Positions 17,801 through 26,533 are shown, counted from the first letter of the stretch. The stretch is DNA of 34,700 nucleotides from Planctomycetaceae bacterium (GCA_024225195.1 JAAEMV010000680.1:1-34700); one strand, 5' to 3'. Notes: generated by a model not told the origin, from the letters alone. Numbers and translations: made by a program.

Positions 17801-18755
17801 GAATGGCGACGATACTATCGAACTCGGGATCTGAGACATCAATAATGGCCATCTCGGTTGCTCGAATGTCAAACGCATAGCTCATCGTCTGTCCCTCGGT
17901 GATCGACATTCGCTGCTCTTCATTGGTCGTCGTGACGTAGATTTCATTGAGCATCAAGCCGGCAACGCCAAGATGAAGAAGGACGATCCCGGCCTTGCGG
18001 CGAAATAGGATTACACAAGCGGCGTAAGCTACCAAGGAAGCGACGGTGGCTTGGATGAGTTGCCATAAAATACGCATGGCAGAGTCGCCGATGAACGCAT
18101 CCTCACCCAGCAACATCGTACCTCCAAAAACGGCGATTAACGTGGCGGCAGAAACGCCCAACAGAATCCGCTCAAGCTTCCGCTCTTTTCCGATCGTCAC
18201 GCAGGCGTAAACGCATCCCAATCCGAGCAGCAGCACTCCCAACTGCATCGTGATCCAAAGTTGTTGCCAAGAAAGTGGCGGGCTGTTCTGCAGGCCGTCT
18301 CCACCCTGACCGCTAAAAATGATAGCCCAAGTCAAGAATGTGGCGAATGCTGTAGCGAGTAGCCCGATCAGTAATTGTTTCCCTTTGGCCTGAAGGCGGA
18401 ACCGCAGAATATGTGCTGCGGAGAGATTCATCAGCATTAGGACAAGTACGGTCAGGCCACTGGGAAGGTAAAAGCTGCCAGGGATGTTTTGATGATCCGG
18501 GAACCAACGAGGCACGAAGAATGTTTGAAAGGGGACGTCGACGAAGAGGTTGTTAAAGTGTTTCATCTTGACGATGTAAACGTCACTCCGCGTCTGATCC
18601 AAAGTTGCCACGAACGTAATAAAGACGGCGAGAACCAACAAAAACACGGTCAGTTTCAAAGAAGCCAGCGGCATAATGACAGCCTTGGCGATGTCGATGA
18701 AAGAGATCGATTTGTTGGTGGCGGATGCCTTACTGCTGACGGAATTCGTAGCCAT
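14862..18755 (-). CDS. Fused ResB/CcsB-CcsA cytochrome c biogenesis protein (System II, 1297 aa)
   Basis: N-terminal ResB-like half (SLKLTVFLLVLAVFITFVATLDQ; IVLLHLGVAGLMLNEIYVTTTNEEQRMSITEGQT); C-terminal CcsA half with the WWD-type haem-handling region GLWGDDSWGRFWGWDPKENGALMIVLWNAVVLHARW. Confidence 0.93.
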   Translation of the reverse strand: MATNSVSSKASATNKSISFIDIAKAVIMPLASLKLTVFLLVLAVFITFVATLDQTRSDVYIVKMKHFNNLFVDVPFQTFFVPRWFPDHQNIPGSFYLPSGLTVLVLMLMNLSAAHILRFRLQAKGKQLLIGLLATAFATFLTWAIIFSGQGGDGLQNSPPLSWQQLWITMQLGVLLLGLGCVYACVTIGKERKLERILLGVSAATLIAVFGGTMLLGEDAFIGDSAMRILWQLIQATVASLVAYAACVILFRRKAGIVLLHLGVAGLMLNEIYVTTTNEEQRMSITEGQTMSYAFDIRATEMAIIDVSDPEFDSIVAIPGKLLEKQNLIVSEELPFDVKCLQYIPNSDITRINTADPVSSAGIGLEWAATPIPISTGTDTDQSVDFASAYVELLKDGKSLGTYLITQLLDPSRDNSVTVGDKTYQIALRFKTEYKPYAITLDDAQRENYIGTNTPRFFGSEIQLEDFESGVSSEQLIWMNNPLRYSGETFYQSSMSALPNGDQISVLQIVKNEGWMIPYVCCMFSVVGLMAQFGSSLLGFLEKSRKSPRSAKSPELTTDIASTETSTGRFAAYTTGKRKWVIPIAFCLLMAGWTLKEGASDSKKAVVEEMKLDRFGEIPITINGRVQPLDSFARNTARQLSKRETVSDGKNENQPAIRWLADNLFEADGFEQYRIFRIEDLSIINALSLPSTLAESRARKFKYTLEEILAAESELSKLLPNREARDEDWTVFQKRLLSVRDALQQVYGLKLMLGPVGARDLDELTILEGLELADRNIESPLIPLLIPTSDPDLPWTSFYSSRTSAWLADLAVKLDCKTTTELAKAIVEREIVPIIKPRVIRAANIGFLLEDPIIRQQLGAAFGTTDKEQIAKSLMDNWDQIPEAIRKSIENNDNPLIDSILAQNVAFAEKDMAGKILELNNGNAEIEPDENKFFELLSKLRPAYLAQDSATFNTVVDDYLAEIEATQPTGFSSRKFSVEKIYNSYPPFYFATAIYLLAFITACFGWIGLHQLWNRVSSSLILLGLGWQITGLVFRVIISGRPPVTNLYSSALFVSMGLVVLMLIVERITKLGIGNVVASLGALLALIWAWTMTIVDGDTFTVMVAVLDTQFWLSTHVICISLGYSATFAAGLLGFAYLIGLLVTPAFATVQRRRSFVNLIYGIVCFGLFCSFFGTVLGGLWGDDSWGRFWGWDPKENGALMIVLWNAVVLHARWGGLVKDRGIAALAVLGNVIVLWSWKGVNSMGVGLHAYAGTEDNTIQKIIMVAVAHVVVAAFVFIPVKFWMSYAREAADKKILS

Positions 18756-18802
18756 GGGGACGCTCTATTTCTGATTCAGATTTGAAAGCTGAATTTAAAA
18801 AA

Positions 18803-19891
18803 TTACTTTAACTTTAAGGTTTCGAGAAACGACTTAAATGAGTCGCGGTTTGCATCGACTAAGTTTTTGTCGCCAGATAATTTCAGGAACCACGCCGAGT
18901 CTCCGAGTTTGACCATCGCAGCGATGGTGGCATCGTCCGAATCAGAGTCCATATCGATAAGGTCAACCATCTTTCCTGCGACGCCGTCCACGCTGATGGC
19001 TGAGACGCGGTCACTGAGTTCGGATTCAGAAAGTCCGCCGAGGCCAACTTGTTGCTGCCAACGCAGTACATTGGGCTCCCATGTGTTAGCCGATGCCGGC
19101 ATTTCGATGACGGAGATTTGCGCTTTTTTGCCATCGGACTCTTTGAGAAGCCTGACCTTTACCATTGAATTAGTCGGCCCAGCATCCCAACCTGCGGGAG
19201 TTTCAAATTTAACGTTTTGAGCGGGAGGTTGTGCAGTAGGCGGCGACGGTTGCCGCGGTGGGCGTGCACCTCCGGCAAACGGAGGAGTCATTTTTCCCGA
19301 ACCGCGTCCCGTTCTATCGAACAAGAGGAAATTGGATTTTTCATTTTTAATAGGCTCGATTGTCGCATCCAAACTTTCAGAGTTGGTTGGCGGTAGTCCA
19401 ATTTGCCCAAGCCAGCGGTTGGCGTTGAGAAGTAGATCCTGGTTGGGACCTAGACTTGAGATCGACATTTCCAGTGGAGGCGAAAATGAACCAATCTTGA
19501 GCGTCGCGTAACGCATTGGCTTTTCAGCACCCGTAGCCCAGTCGCTGGGCATTTCCCAAGAAGGAGTGTTGCCGTCAAATGAGATTGTTTCAAAGAAGGA
19601 TTTCCATGACTTTTCGGTGGCGGCAACTTGCTCTGTCGGTCCGGAAACTTTGAAGAACCAAGTTGCTTCAGGGTTTTGGAAAATTGCGACAACCATTCGA
19701 GTCGACTGACTGACGCTCGCCGAGGCTGCGTTGAGAGGCGTCTTTGAGTCTTGTCGAAGCTTGGTCAGCCCTGATCGTCCTTTGGGAATCGTACTCACTC
19801 TTATGTCGTCGTCTTGGGAGCACCCCACGTGGAGCGAAAGTAGAAAGACTGTCAACGAGCCAAGGATGATTAATCTATTCAATTTATTCAC
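18803..19891 (-). CDS. Secreted lipoprotein, hypothetical, with two related segments
   Basis: Probable GTG start at 19891 (MNKLNRLIILGSLTVFLLSLHVGCSQDDD, lipobox LHVGC); ORF extends upstream to ATG 19939. Paralogous segments ATWFFKVSG...KSFFETISF and SAWFLKLSG...KSFLETLKL. Confidence 0.83.
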   Translation of the reverse strand: MNKLNRLIILGSLTVFLLSLHVGCSQDDDIRVSTIPKGRSGLTKLRQDSKTPLNAASASVSQSTRMVVAIFQNPEATWFFKVSGPTEQVAATEKSWKSFFETISFDGNTPSWEMPSDWATGAEKPMRYATLKIGSFSPPLEMSISSLGPNQDLLLNANRWLGQIGLPPTNSESLDATIEPIKNEKSNFLLFDRTGRGSGKMTPPFAGGARPPRQPSPPTAQPPAQNVKFETPAGWDAGPTNSMVKVRLLKESDGKKAQISVIEMPASANTWEPNVLRWQQQVGLGGLSESELSDRVSAISVDGVAGKMVDLIDMDSDSDDATIAAMVKLGDSAWFLKLSGDKNLVDANRDSFKSFLETLKLK

Positions 19892-20381
19892 GCGATAACC
19901 GATTGTTCCTTCAGTATTTTCGAGTTGTTCACTGCCCAATGTTCACTGCCCAACAAAGGGCATTTTGAGTCAAACTGAATTACTGCTTGATCCTAAGTAA
20001 GATGTGTCAAACCAAAGTCTAATTGTTTAAAAAACCGGTTTATCGATTATATTAACCGAGTAACTGGCCCTCTATATCACGAGTTTTGAAAAATGCGGTT
20101 GTGGTCAATTTGTCACACCGGCCGGCCGTGGCTGCCTAGTCTGTTCAGGTGTTCTAAGTTTCTGCTTCGCCGCCAGCGAGGCCTCGGAGAGTCGCTTGAG
20201 AAGCTTCAAATTGCCCCTCCGTATCAGTGGTCTCATCCCAGTCTATTTGCCTCGTTCAAAAGCGGGCAGGATCGATGGTTTTGGTATGTATCGATCTGTT
20301 TTATCGCATTTAATAAAAGGGAGTTTGGCGAAGCGGTTGAACTCGTATTGAACGATTTTCAGGTGCAAGTTGTGGGATGGG

Positions 20382-21728
20382 TTACGTTGATTGAGTCGCT
20401 GGTAGAACCTGCCCCATGCAAATTCCAAAGCCAATGCGTCGATGGTCACTAGTTTCACAGAATCCACGGAAAATTACACTATCGCCGTCGGCTAGGAATT
20501 TTCGTTTCTCACCCGTCGGAAGCTCGATCGGGGTTCTTTGGCTTCCCGGTAGTGCATTTTGTTGATCGCCGTCCCAGGTAAGTTCAAGCATGCATCCTCT
20601 TGAGTCGCGGGTCAATCCACTGACCGTGCCGCTTCCCAGCATGTCTCCCGGTCGCAGATTGCAACCGTTACTGCTGTGGTGCGTTAGCATTTGAGCGAAC
20701 GTCCAGTATAGATTCGTGAAACTACCACGAGTTAGGAGTTGGGGTTCAAGTCCCTGTTGCTGCATTTGCTCGGTTGAGAGGAAGACCTCAAGTTGCAGAT
20801 CAATTCCTCCGAATTGCGAATTGGAGTCGCTTGCGAGGTAATCCAACGGACGTGGATCTTCAGCGTCTCTCTGGAATTCGGGGCAACGGAAAGGCGCGAG
20901 TGCTTCCATGGTTACAACCCACGGAGAGATCGTGCTCGCGAATGATTTCGCGAGGAAGGGCCCGAGGGGTTGGTATTCCCATTTTTGAATGTCTCGAGCT
21001 GACCAGTCGTTGAGTAACGTCAGTCCGAACATATGAGATTCGGCATCATCGATGGAAACAGATTCGCCAAGTTGGTTCCCTTGTCCCACGAGACACCCAA
21101 CCTCCAGCTCGTAGTCGAACAATTTACAGGCATCGCGAGTCGGGGCAGCGCCGGGTTCTGCGGGAGTAAGTTGGCCAACAGGGCGGCGAATAGGTGTGCC
21201 GCTGACAACAATACTTGAGGCTCTTCCGTGGTAACCGATTGGAATATGCTTGTAATTGGGGAGCAGAGGATTGTCGGGTCGGAACATGCTGCCAACGTTG
21301 GTGGCGTGATAAACCGAAGCGTAAAAGTCTGAATAGTCACCGATGTTACAAGGCATCAAGAAATCAACGTTAGTCTGCGCGACCAGGGCAACGCTCGCAA
21401 TTTTATCTGCTTCAGGTGAGCCTTCGCTGAGTAATTCGACAATTCTCGCTCGCAATTGACTTTGTTGCGCGGGGGGGAAAGCCATCAGTTGATTAAGTGT
21501 CGATTGTTGGCTGGCTGATGCAAAGTCAGGACTCAACAGTCCCGCCTCGCCACATGCCCGCAGATTTAGGATTTGGTCGCCAATCCCAATTCCAATCGAC
21601 GCAGGGTTGTCGGGAGTCTGGAATACGCAATACGGTAAATTTTGAATTGGAAAATCAGTGTCAGGTTGATTAGCGCTTTCAACCCAGGAAACCAAATCAC
21701 GGGAGTGGGTTGCATTAAGGGCGTACAT
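20382..21728 (-). CDS. fahA: Fumarylacetoacetase (FAH family)
   Basis: FAH N- and C-terminal signatures: IGDYSDFYASVYHATNVGSMFRPDNPLLPNYKHIPIGYHGRASSIVVSGTPIRRP; LDYELEVGCLVGQGN; LNDWSARDIQKWEYQPLGPFLAKSFASTISPWVV; GDMLGSGTVSG. Start set at ATG 21728 (MYALNATHSRDLVSWVESAN). Confidence 0.95.
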   Translation of the reverse strand: MYALNATHSRDLVSWVESANQPDTDFPIQNLPYCVFQTPDNPASIGIGIGDQILNLRACGEAGLLSPDFASASQQSTLNQLMAFPPAQQSQLRARIVELLSEGSPEADKIASVALVAQTNVDFLMPCNIGDYSDFYASVYHATNVGSMFRPDNPLLPNYKHIPIGYHGRASSIVVSGTPIRRPVGQLTPAEPGAAPTRDACKLFDYELEVGCLVGQGNQLGESVSIDDAESHMFGLTLLNDWSARDIQKWEYQPLGPFLAKSFASTISPWVVTMEALAPFRCPEFQRDAEDPRPLDYLASDSNSQFGGIDLQLEVFLSTEQMQQQGLEPQLLTRGSFTNLYWTFAQMLTHHSSNGCNLRPGDMLGSGTVSGLTRDSRGCMLELTWDGDQQNALPGSQRTPIELPTGEKRKFLADGDSVIFRGFCETSDHRRIGFGICMGQVLPATQST

Positions 21729-21771
21729 AAGATGTTGCTCTTTCTTGTTAGTGAGGCAAATCGGTTTGGTT

Positions 21772-22746
21772 TTAAGCTGGGAAGAGAGACTGGTGGCTCT
21801 GCCCGGGAATATCTTGAAGTTCGGTTGTAGGTTCAAGGAACGAACATGACCCGAAAGAGATTATTGATTGACTGCGTAGCGTTTTGATACGATCGGCTTG
21901 GACCTTAAAGTCGCCCCAGAAAATTTCATTCTCGCTGGCTCCAAATAGAGTTGGTTCTGTTGCTGACAAAATCTTTATTAGCTCGTCGATACCAAGGGAG
22001 TGTTCCCAACTCATCATGGTGGCGTAAAAGACATTTAGGAAGCCAAACATCGTTGCGGTTTGTGAATCTGGTTCATAGGTTAACCGATAGTCGTTGCGAA
22101 TGGGATGATGAAGCCCTGCGGTTGCTTTAAACGCCACTCCTGCTTTGCCACAATTCCAGATGAATCTGGCCACTTCTTCGGGGGTAGGAATTAAATTAGG
22201 GACTGTGCCACCGGTGCGGATTTTTGCATAGAGATTTTTGTTCGAAGTGTCGCTTTTAATTCGCTGAATTAAGTCGCCGGGATCTTCGCCGTGTGGGAGT
22301 TCCAGAAAGGAATGAATGCCCAAGGGGAGCCGGTCGATGGTGGCTTCCATGATTGTTAGGTCGGGTGTTTTAACCTCAATTGCATCGACTAAATCGTTGG
22401 CGACATTTTCCAAGTTGTCGGGAGCGTTGAAATTTTGAATGAGGTCTATAGCCGATTCGAATTTGTTAAATCTCTCTTTTGCATCGGAGCTTTCAATTGG
22501 CGGTACGAGTGCACTGATTCGCCACGGTTGAGCGGGTGACGAGTTATCGCTCGAGTGGGACTGTCTGATCTCGCTGAATTCGCCGAGTCGTGAGGCGGGA
22601 ATAATTAACCGGCCTAACATCGAATGTTCCGTAGAATTGACGTACTGGTGGTAGTTGGCAACCACAACGTCCAGAGCCAGAGATGCGGGTGGAAATAGCC
22701 CGGCATAGTCTACCGATTCGCGCATCAATTCAGACATTTGACTCAT
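21772..22746 (-). CDS. Conserved-looking uncharacterised protein (324 aa) immediately upstream of fumarylacetoacetase
   Basis: ORF ends 43 bp before the fahA start on the same strand; motif-like blocks VDYAGLFPPASLALDVVVANYHQY, YAKIRTGGTVPNLIPTPEEVARFI, GVAFKATAGLHHPIRN, GFLNVFYA, SIISFGSCSFLEPTTEL. Confidence 0.88.
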   Translation of the reverse strand: MSQMSELMRESVDYAGLFPPASLALDVVVANYHQYVNSTEHSMLGRLIIPASRLGEFSEIRQSHSSDNSSPAQPWRISALVPPIESSDAKERFNKFESAIDLIQNFNAPDNLENVANDLVDAIEVKTPDLTIMEATIDRLPLGIHSFLELPHGEDPGDLIQRIKSDTSNKNLYAKIRTGGTVPNLIPTPEEVARFIWNCGKAGVAFKATAGLHHPIRNDYRLTYEPDSQTATMFGFLNVFYATMMSWEHSLGIDELIKILSATEPTLFGASENEIFWGDFKVQADRIKTLRSQSIISFGSCSFLEPTTELQDIPGQSHQSLFPA

Positions 22747-22898
22747 GAGGAGCTACTCGCTTCGAAAGGGAATTTACTAGTCGAAATCGTACTATTGATG
22801 ATGCTGTTGGACAACGACCGACAGCCCTTTGTCGCGACAAAACAATGGCTAATAGCGGTTGTCGAAAACGAAGGGGGGCGTTTTTCGGATACCGCATG

Positions 22899-22925
22899 AA
22901 AAAACCCCCGGAATTAGCCGGGGGT
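22899..22925 (-). terminator. Rho-independent terminator for the HTH/acidic/TM gene
   Basis: Stem acccccgg (22904-22911) / ccgggggt (22918-22925) with loop aattag; on the minus strand followed by a run of T (a-run 22899-22904 on +). About 45 bp beyond the stop at 22971. Confidence 0.85.
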
Positions 22926-22970
22926 CATTTGAGATGGTTCGTAAGAGCCCACGATATGGACTCAAGTTGT

Positions 22971-24110
22971 TTAGCCGTTTTGGCCAACTAATCCGAGGAA
23001 GAAGTTCATGACGCTTCCGTTAACGACTTCGTCATTGGGAAGTCCAAGGTTTTGAATCAGGCCGTAAGCGATCATTCCGCCCGTTATTAGCAGAAAGGCA
23101 ACGAGGCCAAGACTAAGAACCTGCCAGATTGTGTATGGAGCTTCAGGGAGAGCTGCAGGACCAACCGCTGCAGGCATCATTCCGCCGTCAGGGTACTGCA
23201 TTCCGTTGTCAAATCCGCCGTCATCCACCATCATTGGTTGAGCAGGGAATGCATCGCTGTCGCCAAGACCAGTCGAAGCTGATTCTTCGGCGTAGATTTC
23301 GGAATCTTCAAGAGCAATGACTTGCGATCCACTTGAGTCATCTTCATCCATCGACGCTTCGAGAGGCGTCAGGTTGAAATCGTCCTCCTGCATCATGGTT
23401 GCTGCTTCAGAGTCGGCAGCACTGTCGAGGACGATCATGTCATCGTCTTCAGGAAGTTCGAGAGAGTCAATGTCGGACCCGCCCAGTTCCAAAGGTTCGT
23501 CACCTAAGCCAATCCCACTGGCGCTGGAATCGAGCATGATTTCGGAATTTGAATCACTATCGTCCAGAATCAAATCACTTTCTTCGAAGTCGCTATCTAG
23601 CTCGGCACTCTCTTCGAACGACGTACTGTCGGCCAGCGAAAGCTCATCGGAGAACAGGTCGTCTTCGGATAGGAGTAGATCTTCTTCTTTTTCGGCTCCC
23701 AGCATCTTTCCTGTGTCCGACGGACTGTCTGCTTTTTCGGGGTCATCATCAAGAAGGTTGGCTGAATCACCTGCACTCTTGCTGCTTTCCGATGCAAGGC
23801 TGAGACTGCTGCTGCCGAAAGACAGTTCGTCATCCAAAACCTCACCACTTTCCTCAAGCTTGATCGAGCCGCTTAATTCGCTTGCTGGCAAATCGAGCTC
23901 GACGGAAGAGTCCTCTTCGTAGGGAGCACTGCCTGGCTTGAGGGTGATATTTAATTCACCTGCAACTCGCTCGAGTTCTGCCTGCTTGAACTTCCAGTTC
24001 GCACCGTCTTTATATCCGAAAATTTCGTTGTTTGAACGAAGTTCAGTCAGCTGCTCAACAGTCATACCGAGCATGCTTGCGGCTTCGTCCATCGGAATAA
24101 GATTTGACAT
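22971..24110 (-). CDS. N-terminal excisionase/MerR-type helix-turn-helix domain, long acidic Ser/Asp/Glu-rich region, C-terminal transmembrane segment
   Basis: MSNLIPMDEAASMLGMTVEQLTELRSNNEIFGYKDGANWKFKQAELERVAGEL (HTH_17-like); about 230 aa of D/E/S-rich sequence; C-terminal IWQVLSLGLVAFLLITGGMIAYGLI TM helix. Confidence 0.88.
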   Translation of the reverse strand: MSNLIPMDEAASMLGMTVEQLTELRSNNEIFGYKDGANWKFKQAELERVAGELNITLKPGSAPYEEDSSVELDLPASELSGSIKLEESGEVLDDELSFGSSSLSLASESSKSAGDSANLLDDDPEKADSPSDTGKMLGAEKEEDLLLSEDDLFSDELSLADSTSFEESAELDSDFEESDLILDDSDSNSEIMLDSSASGIGLGDEPLELGGSDIDSLELPEDDDMIVLDSAADSEAATMMQEDDFNLTPLEASMDEDDSSGSQVIALEDSEIYAEESASTGLGDSDAFPAQPMMVDDGGFDNGMQYPDGGMMPAAVGPAALPEAPYTIWQVLSLGLVAFLLITGGMIAYGLIQNLGLPNDEVVNGSVMNFFLGLVGQNG

Positions 24111-24584
24111 GTGGTTACAGCTCCATTAGTTGGCAATGCCAATCAATTTTTGGGGTCTATCTCTAGGTTGTATCTTGCCCAGTCTTCTTAACCGGGTTGA
24201 TTTATTGTCCCAAGTATAACTTGGTAAACGGTCGGCGGTCGAATCTCGTCAACCGAAACCCATAAATTTCCATATTTTTGGGTGAATCCACCGGTCAGTG
24301 CTGGAATCGGGAAACGGCGCTACCTTTTAAAAGTAGATTCATGCAAATCCGAACATGAATCCCTTTGTTCTTCGGCATTGCGGCTAAATAAGATTGAGAA
24401 ATGATAGGCTGCCGCGCTATTCGGCACAGACGGCGGATTGACTTACTCATAAGAACTGAATCATTGTGGCAGTCGATATAATCCGAAGGCTTTGTGGATT
24501 TGGCAGACTGATCTTAATCGCTGCAAGCTGACCTTTGTCCGCCTATCAACCGGTTGCGGCGGGAATGAATTGGCAGGGGTTAGT

Positions 24585-25433
24585 CTAGCTACTAGCGCTT
24601 CGATAACTCTTTAAAGCTCGTTTGAATACCCAGCGGCTTGCCATCAGACTCCAGATGGAACCGATAATTGCATAGGCTGCCAATCCCCATTCCCATGATT
24701 TCCAGGGAGTCCCCAGGGGTTGGGCTAAAATGCGAGCTGGGATGTTGGAAACAACCAGAATGGGAACGACAAAAGTGAATGTCCCCCACAGTGCCATGCC
24801 GACGCCGCTTCGCTGATAAATTTCCATCGGGTAGCGATAGAAATTGGTGATGTAAAACCAAAAGTTATATAGGTTTTGGTTTCTGCCAAACCAGATGCTG
24901 GTTGAAGCGAGGCAGATCATCACGCTGTACATGACGACTGCACCGCAGCCTATGAAAAACAGAAACGCGGGGAGACTGAAGACTGAAAAATAGATCTCTC
25001 GTTCTTGCATCAGTTCGCTTAGTGAATGTGCGATTAGCATAACTCCCAGGATGCCGTTGGGCAGTTGGGACCAGTTGATCCTCGGAAAAGAAATCAAAAA
25101 CTGGGTATCAATTGGTTTGAGTAAGGCGAAATCAAGATTGCCGGTGCGAATCAACTCGCTGAACTCAGCGGCATTCGCCATGAATAAGGTCTGAATCAAA
25201 CTATTGATGATCCAGATGGTGCCAAGGAATATAAAGAATTCATGCTCATGCCAACCGGAGTCCAATCCAATTTCACCGGTATGCCGGTAAATGATTTTAA
25301 ATAAACCCCAGTTCATGCCAGCCCACGCCATCGATGAGAGACACTGCAAGATAAAATTCAGGCGAAACGACATGTCTCGCACCAGCGAATTTCTTGCGAA
25401 GGTCAAAAATACTTTTAGGTAAGAGGGGTGCAC
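24585..25433 (-). CDS. ABC-2 family transporter permease (COG3694/COG4587 type)
   Basis: Six-TM-type permease, e.g. RDMSFRLNFILQCLSSMAWAGMNWGLFKIIYRH...FLGTIWIINSLIQTLFMANAAEFSELIRTGNLDFALLKPIDTQFLIS; adjacent to a second permease and an ATPase. Confidence 0.88.
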   Translation of the reverse strand: MHPSYLKVFLTFARNSLVRDMSFRLNFILQCLSSMAWAGMNWGLFKIIYRHTGEIGLDSGWHEHEFFIFLGTIWIINSLIQTLFMANAAEFSELIRTGNLDFALLKPIDTQFLISFPRINWSQLPNGILGVMLIAHSLSELMQEREIYFSVFSLPAFLFFIGCGAVVMYSVMICLASTSIWFGRNQNLYNFWFYITNFYRYPMEIYQRSGVGMALWGTFTFVVPILVVSNIPARILAQPLGTPWKSWEWGLAAYAIIGSIWSLMASRWVFKRALKSYRSASS

Positions 25434-25528
25434 TGTTGATTATTGATTAATTGGACTTGGTTTTCGGTAATTTGATGTTGGGTAACGTTTGCGAATTCAA
25501 TGGAAGCAGTTTGGTTTTAGTTCGTGAT

Positions 25529-26404
25529 TTAACCACCGTATCCACTGTATCGCTTAATGCCGCGGTGCCACAAAATCCGAGAGAGGACGATAAAGAAAAC
25601 GACCCAGCCAATCTCAGCCAGCAGACCACGGTACAATTCGGGGCCTTCTATTTTTCCAAGAAATACAGCCGCCGGGAAATAGGCTAAGTATTTAAAGGGA
25701 AGGTACTCTACCAGTTGCCGAATGTTAAACGGTTCGGCCGGTAACAATTCCAAGGGAAACATGTGACCGGAGAGTAAAAAGTTCATCAGCATATAGATGA
25801 AAGTTAGGGAAGTAACTTCTAAAAACCAGAAACCGATTAGTCCAATGCAGCACTCGAGGTAAAAACCAAGAAGAAAGGAGAGAATCAGCGATGCGAAAAA
25901 CACGGCGAGTGCATCTGGCGGCGGCCATCCTTCGATGAAAAAATCACGGCAGAGGAAAAAGACTAATGCGAACGGCAAGGTTGCAATTAGGTAATAAACG
26001 AGTTTGTGGGCGATTCGCTGCATTAATAAACAGCCTTGCATATCGACCGGCTGAATTAAAAACTTTTTGACTTCTCCATTGCGGATTTGATTAGCAATTC
26101 CACCGGTAAGCCCCGGCATACTCGAAAAAGCACGGCTGATTATGACCAGCAGGTAATAAGCAACCATATCTCCGTATTTATAACCGGCGATATTTCCATC
26201 CGGTTCAGCCCCGGTGTTGTTAGGTTCATTATTGGAGATGACGTCGTAAATTGCCCACCACAGGAAGATTTGCGTTAGTGTTGGAAGAAACCGCATTAGT
26301 GTTCCGAGCATAAAATCTGCGCGGTAAATCAAACGCTCGTTAATCGAGATTTTGAAAAACGTCCACCAGATTACTGCGGATTCGAGCATTCGTGCTGAGT
26401 TCAA
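25529..26404 (-). CDS. ABC-2 family transporter permease (COG4587/COG3694 type)
   Basis: FFKISINERLIYRADFMLGTLMRFLPTLTQIFLWWAIY...IANQIRNGEVKKFLIQPVDMQGCLLMQRIAHKLVYYL; lies between the ATPase and the other permease. Confidence 0.88.
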   Translation of the reverse strand: MNSARMLESAVIWWTFFKISINERLIYRADFMLGTLMRFLPTLTQIFLWWAIYDVISNNEPNNTGAEPDGNIAGYKYGDMVAYYLLVIISRAFSSMPGLTGGIANQIRNGEVKKFLIQPVDMQGCLLMQRIAHKLVYYLIATLPFALVFFLCRDFFIEGWPPPDALAVFFASLILSFLLGFYLECCIGLIGFWFLEVTSLTFIYMLMNFLLSGHMFPLELLPAEPFNIRQLVEYLPFKYLAYFPAAVFLGKIEGPELYRGLLAEIGWVVFFIVLSRILWHRGIKRYSGYGG

Positions 26405-26533
26405 TTTAAGAGGATGGAATTTAACAAAAGGGGAAAAAACAACATGGAATGACTGGCATTAAAACTGCCGTTCATCGAAGACTCTATCGCCGTGGAGCAT
26501 GCGTCGGCCAAGTCCAGTCGGGGTTTCAATGAG

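Noticed and set aside
19927-19954. 14-bp tandem duplication gttcactgcccaat/gttcactgcccaac
   Set aside because: Two copies only, near the lipoprotein gene start. Probably simple slippage; it may have created the spurious upstream ATG at 19939.
20093-20452. 119-aa plus-strand ORF overlapping the fahA 3' end
   Set aside because: Overlaps fahA by 71 bp in convergent orientation, and the sequence has no recognisable domain or signal. Possibly real but not supportable.
23317-23922. 201-aa plus-strand Ser-rich ORF
   Set aside because: Mirror image of the acidic Asp/Glu/Ser tract of the minus-strand HTH/TM gene; composition artefact.
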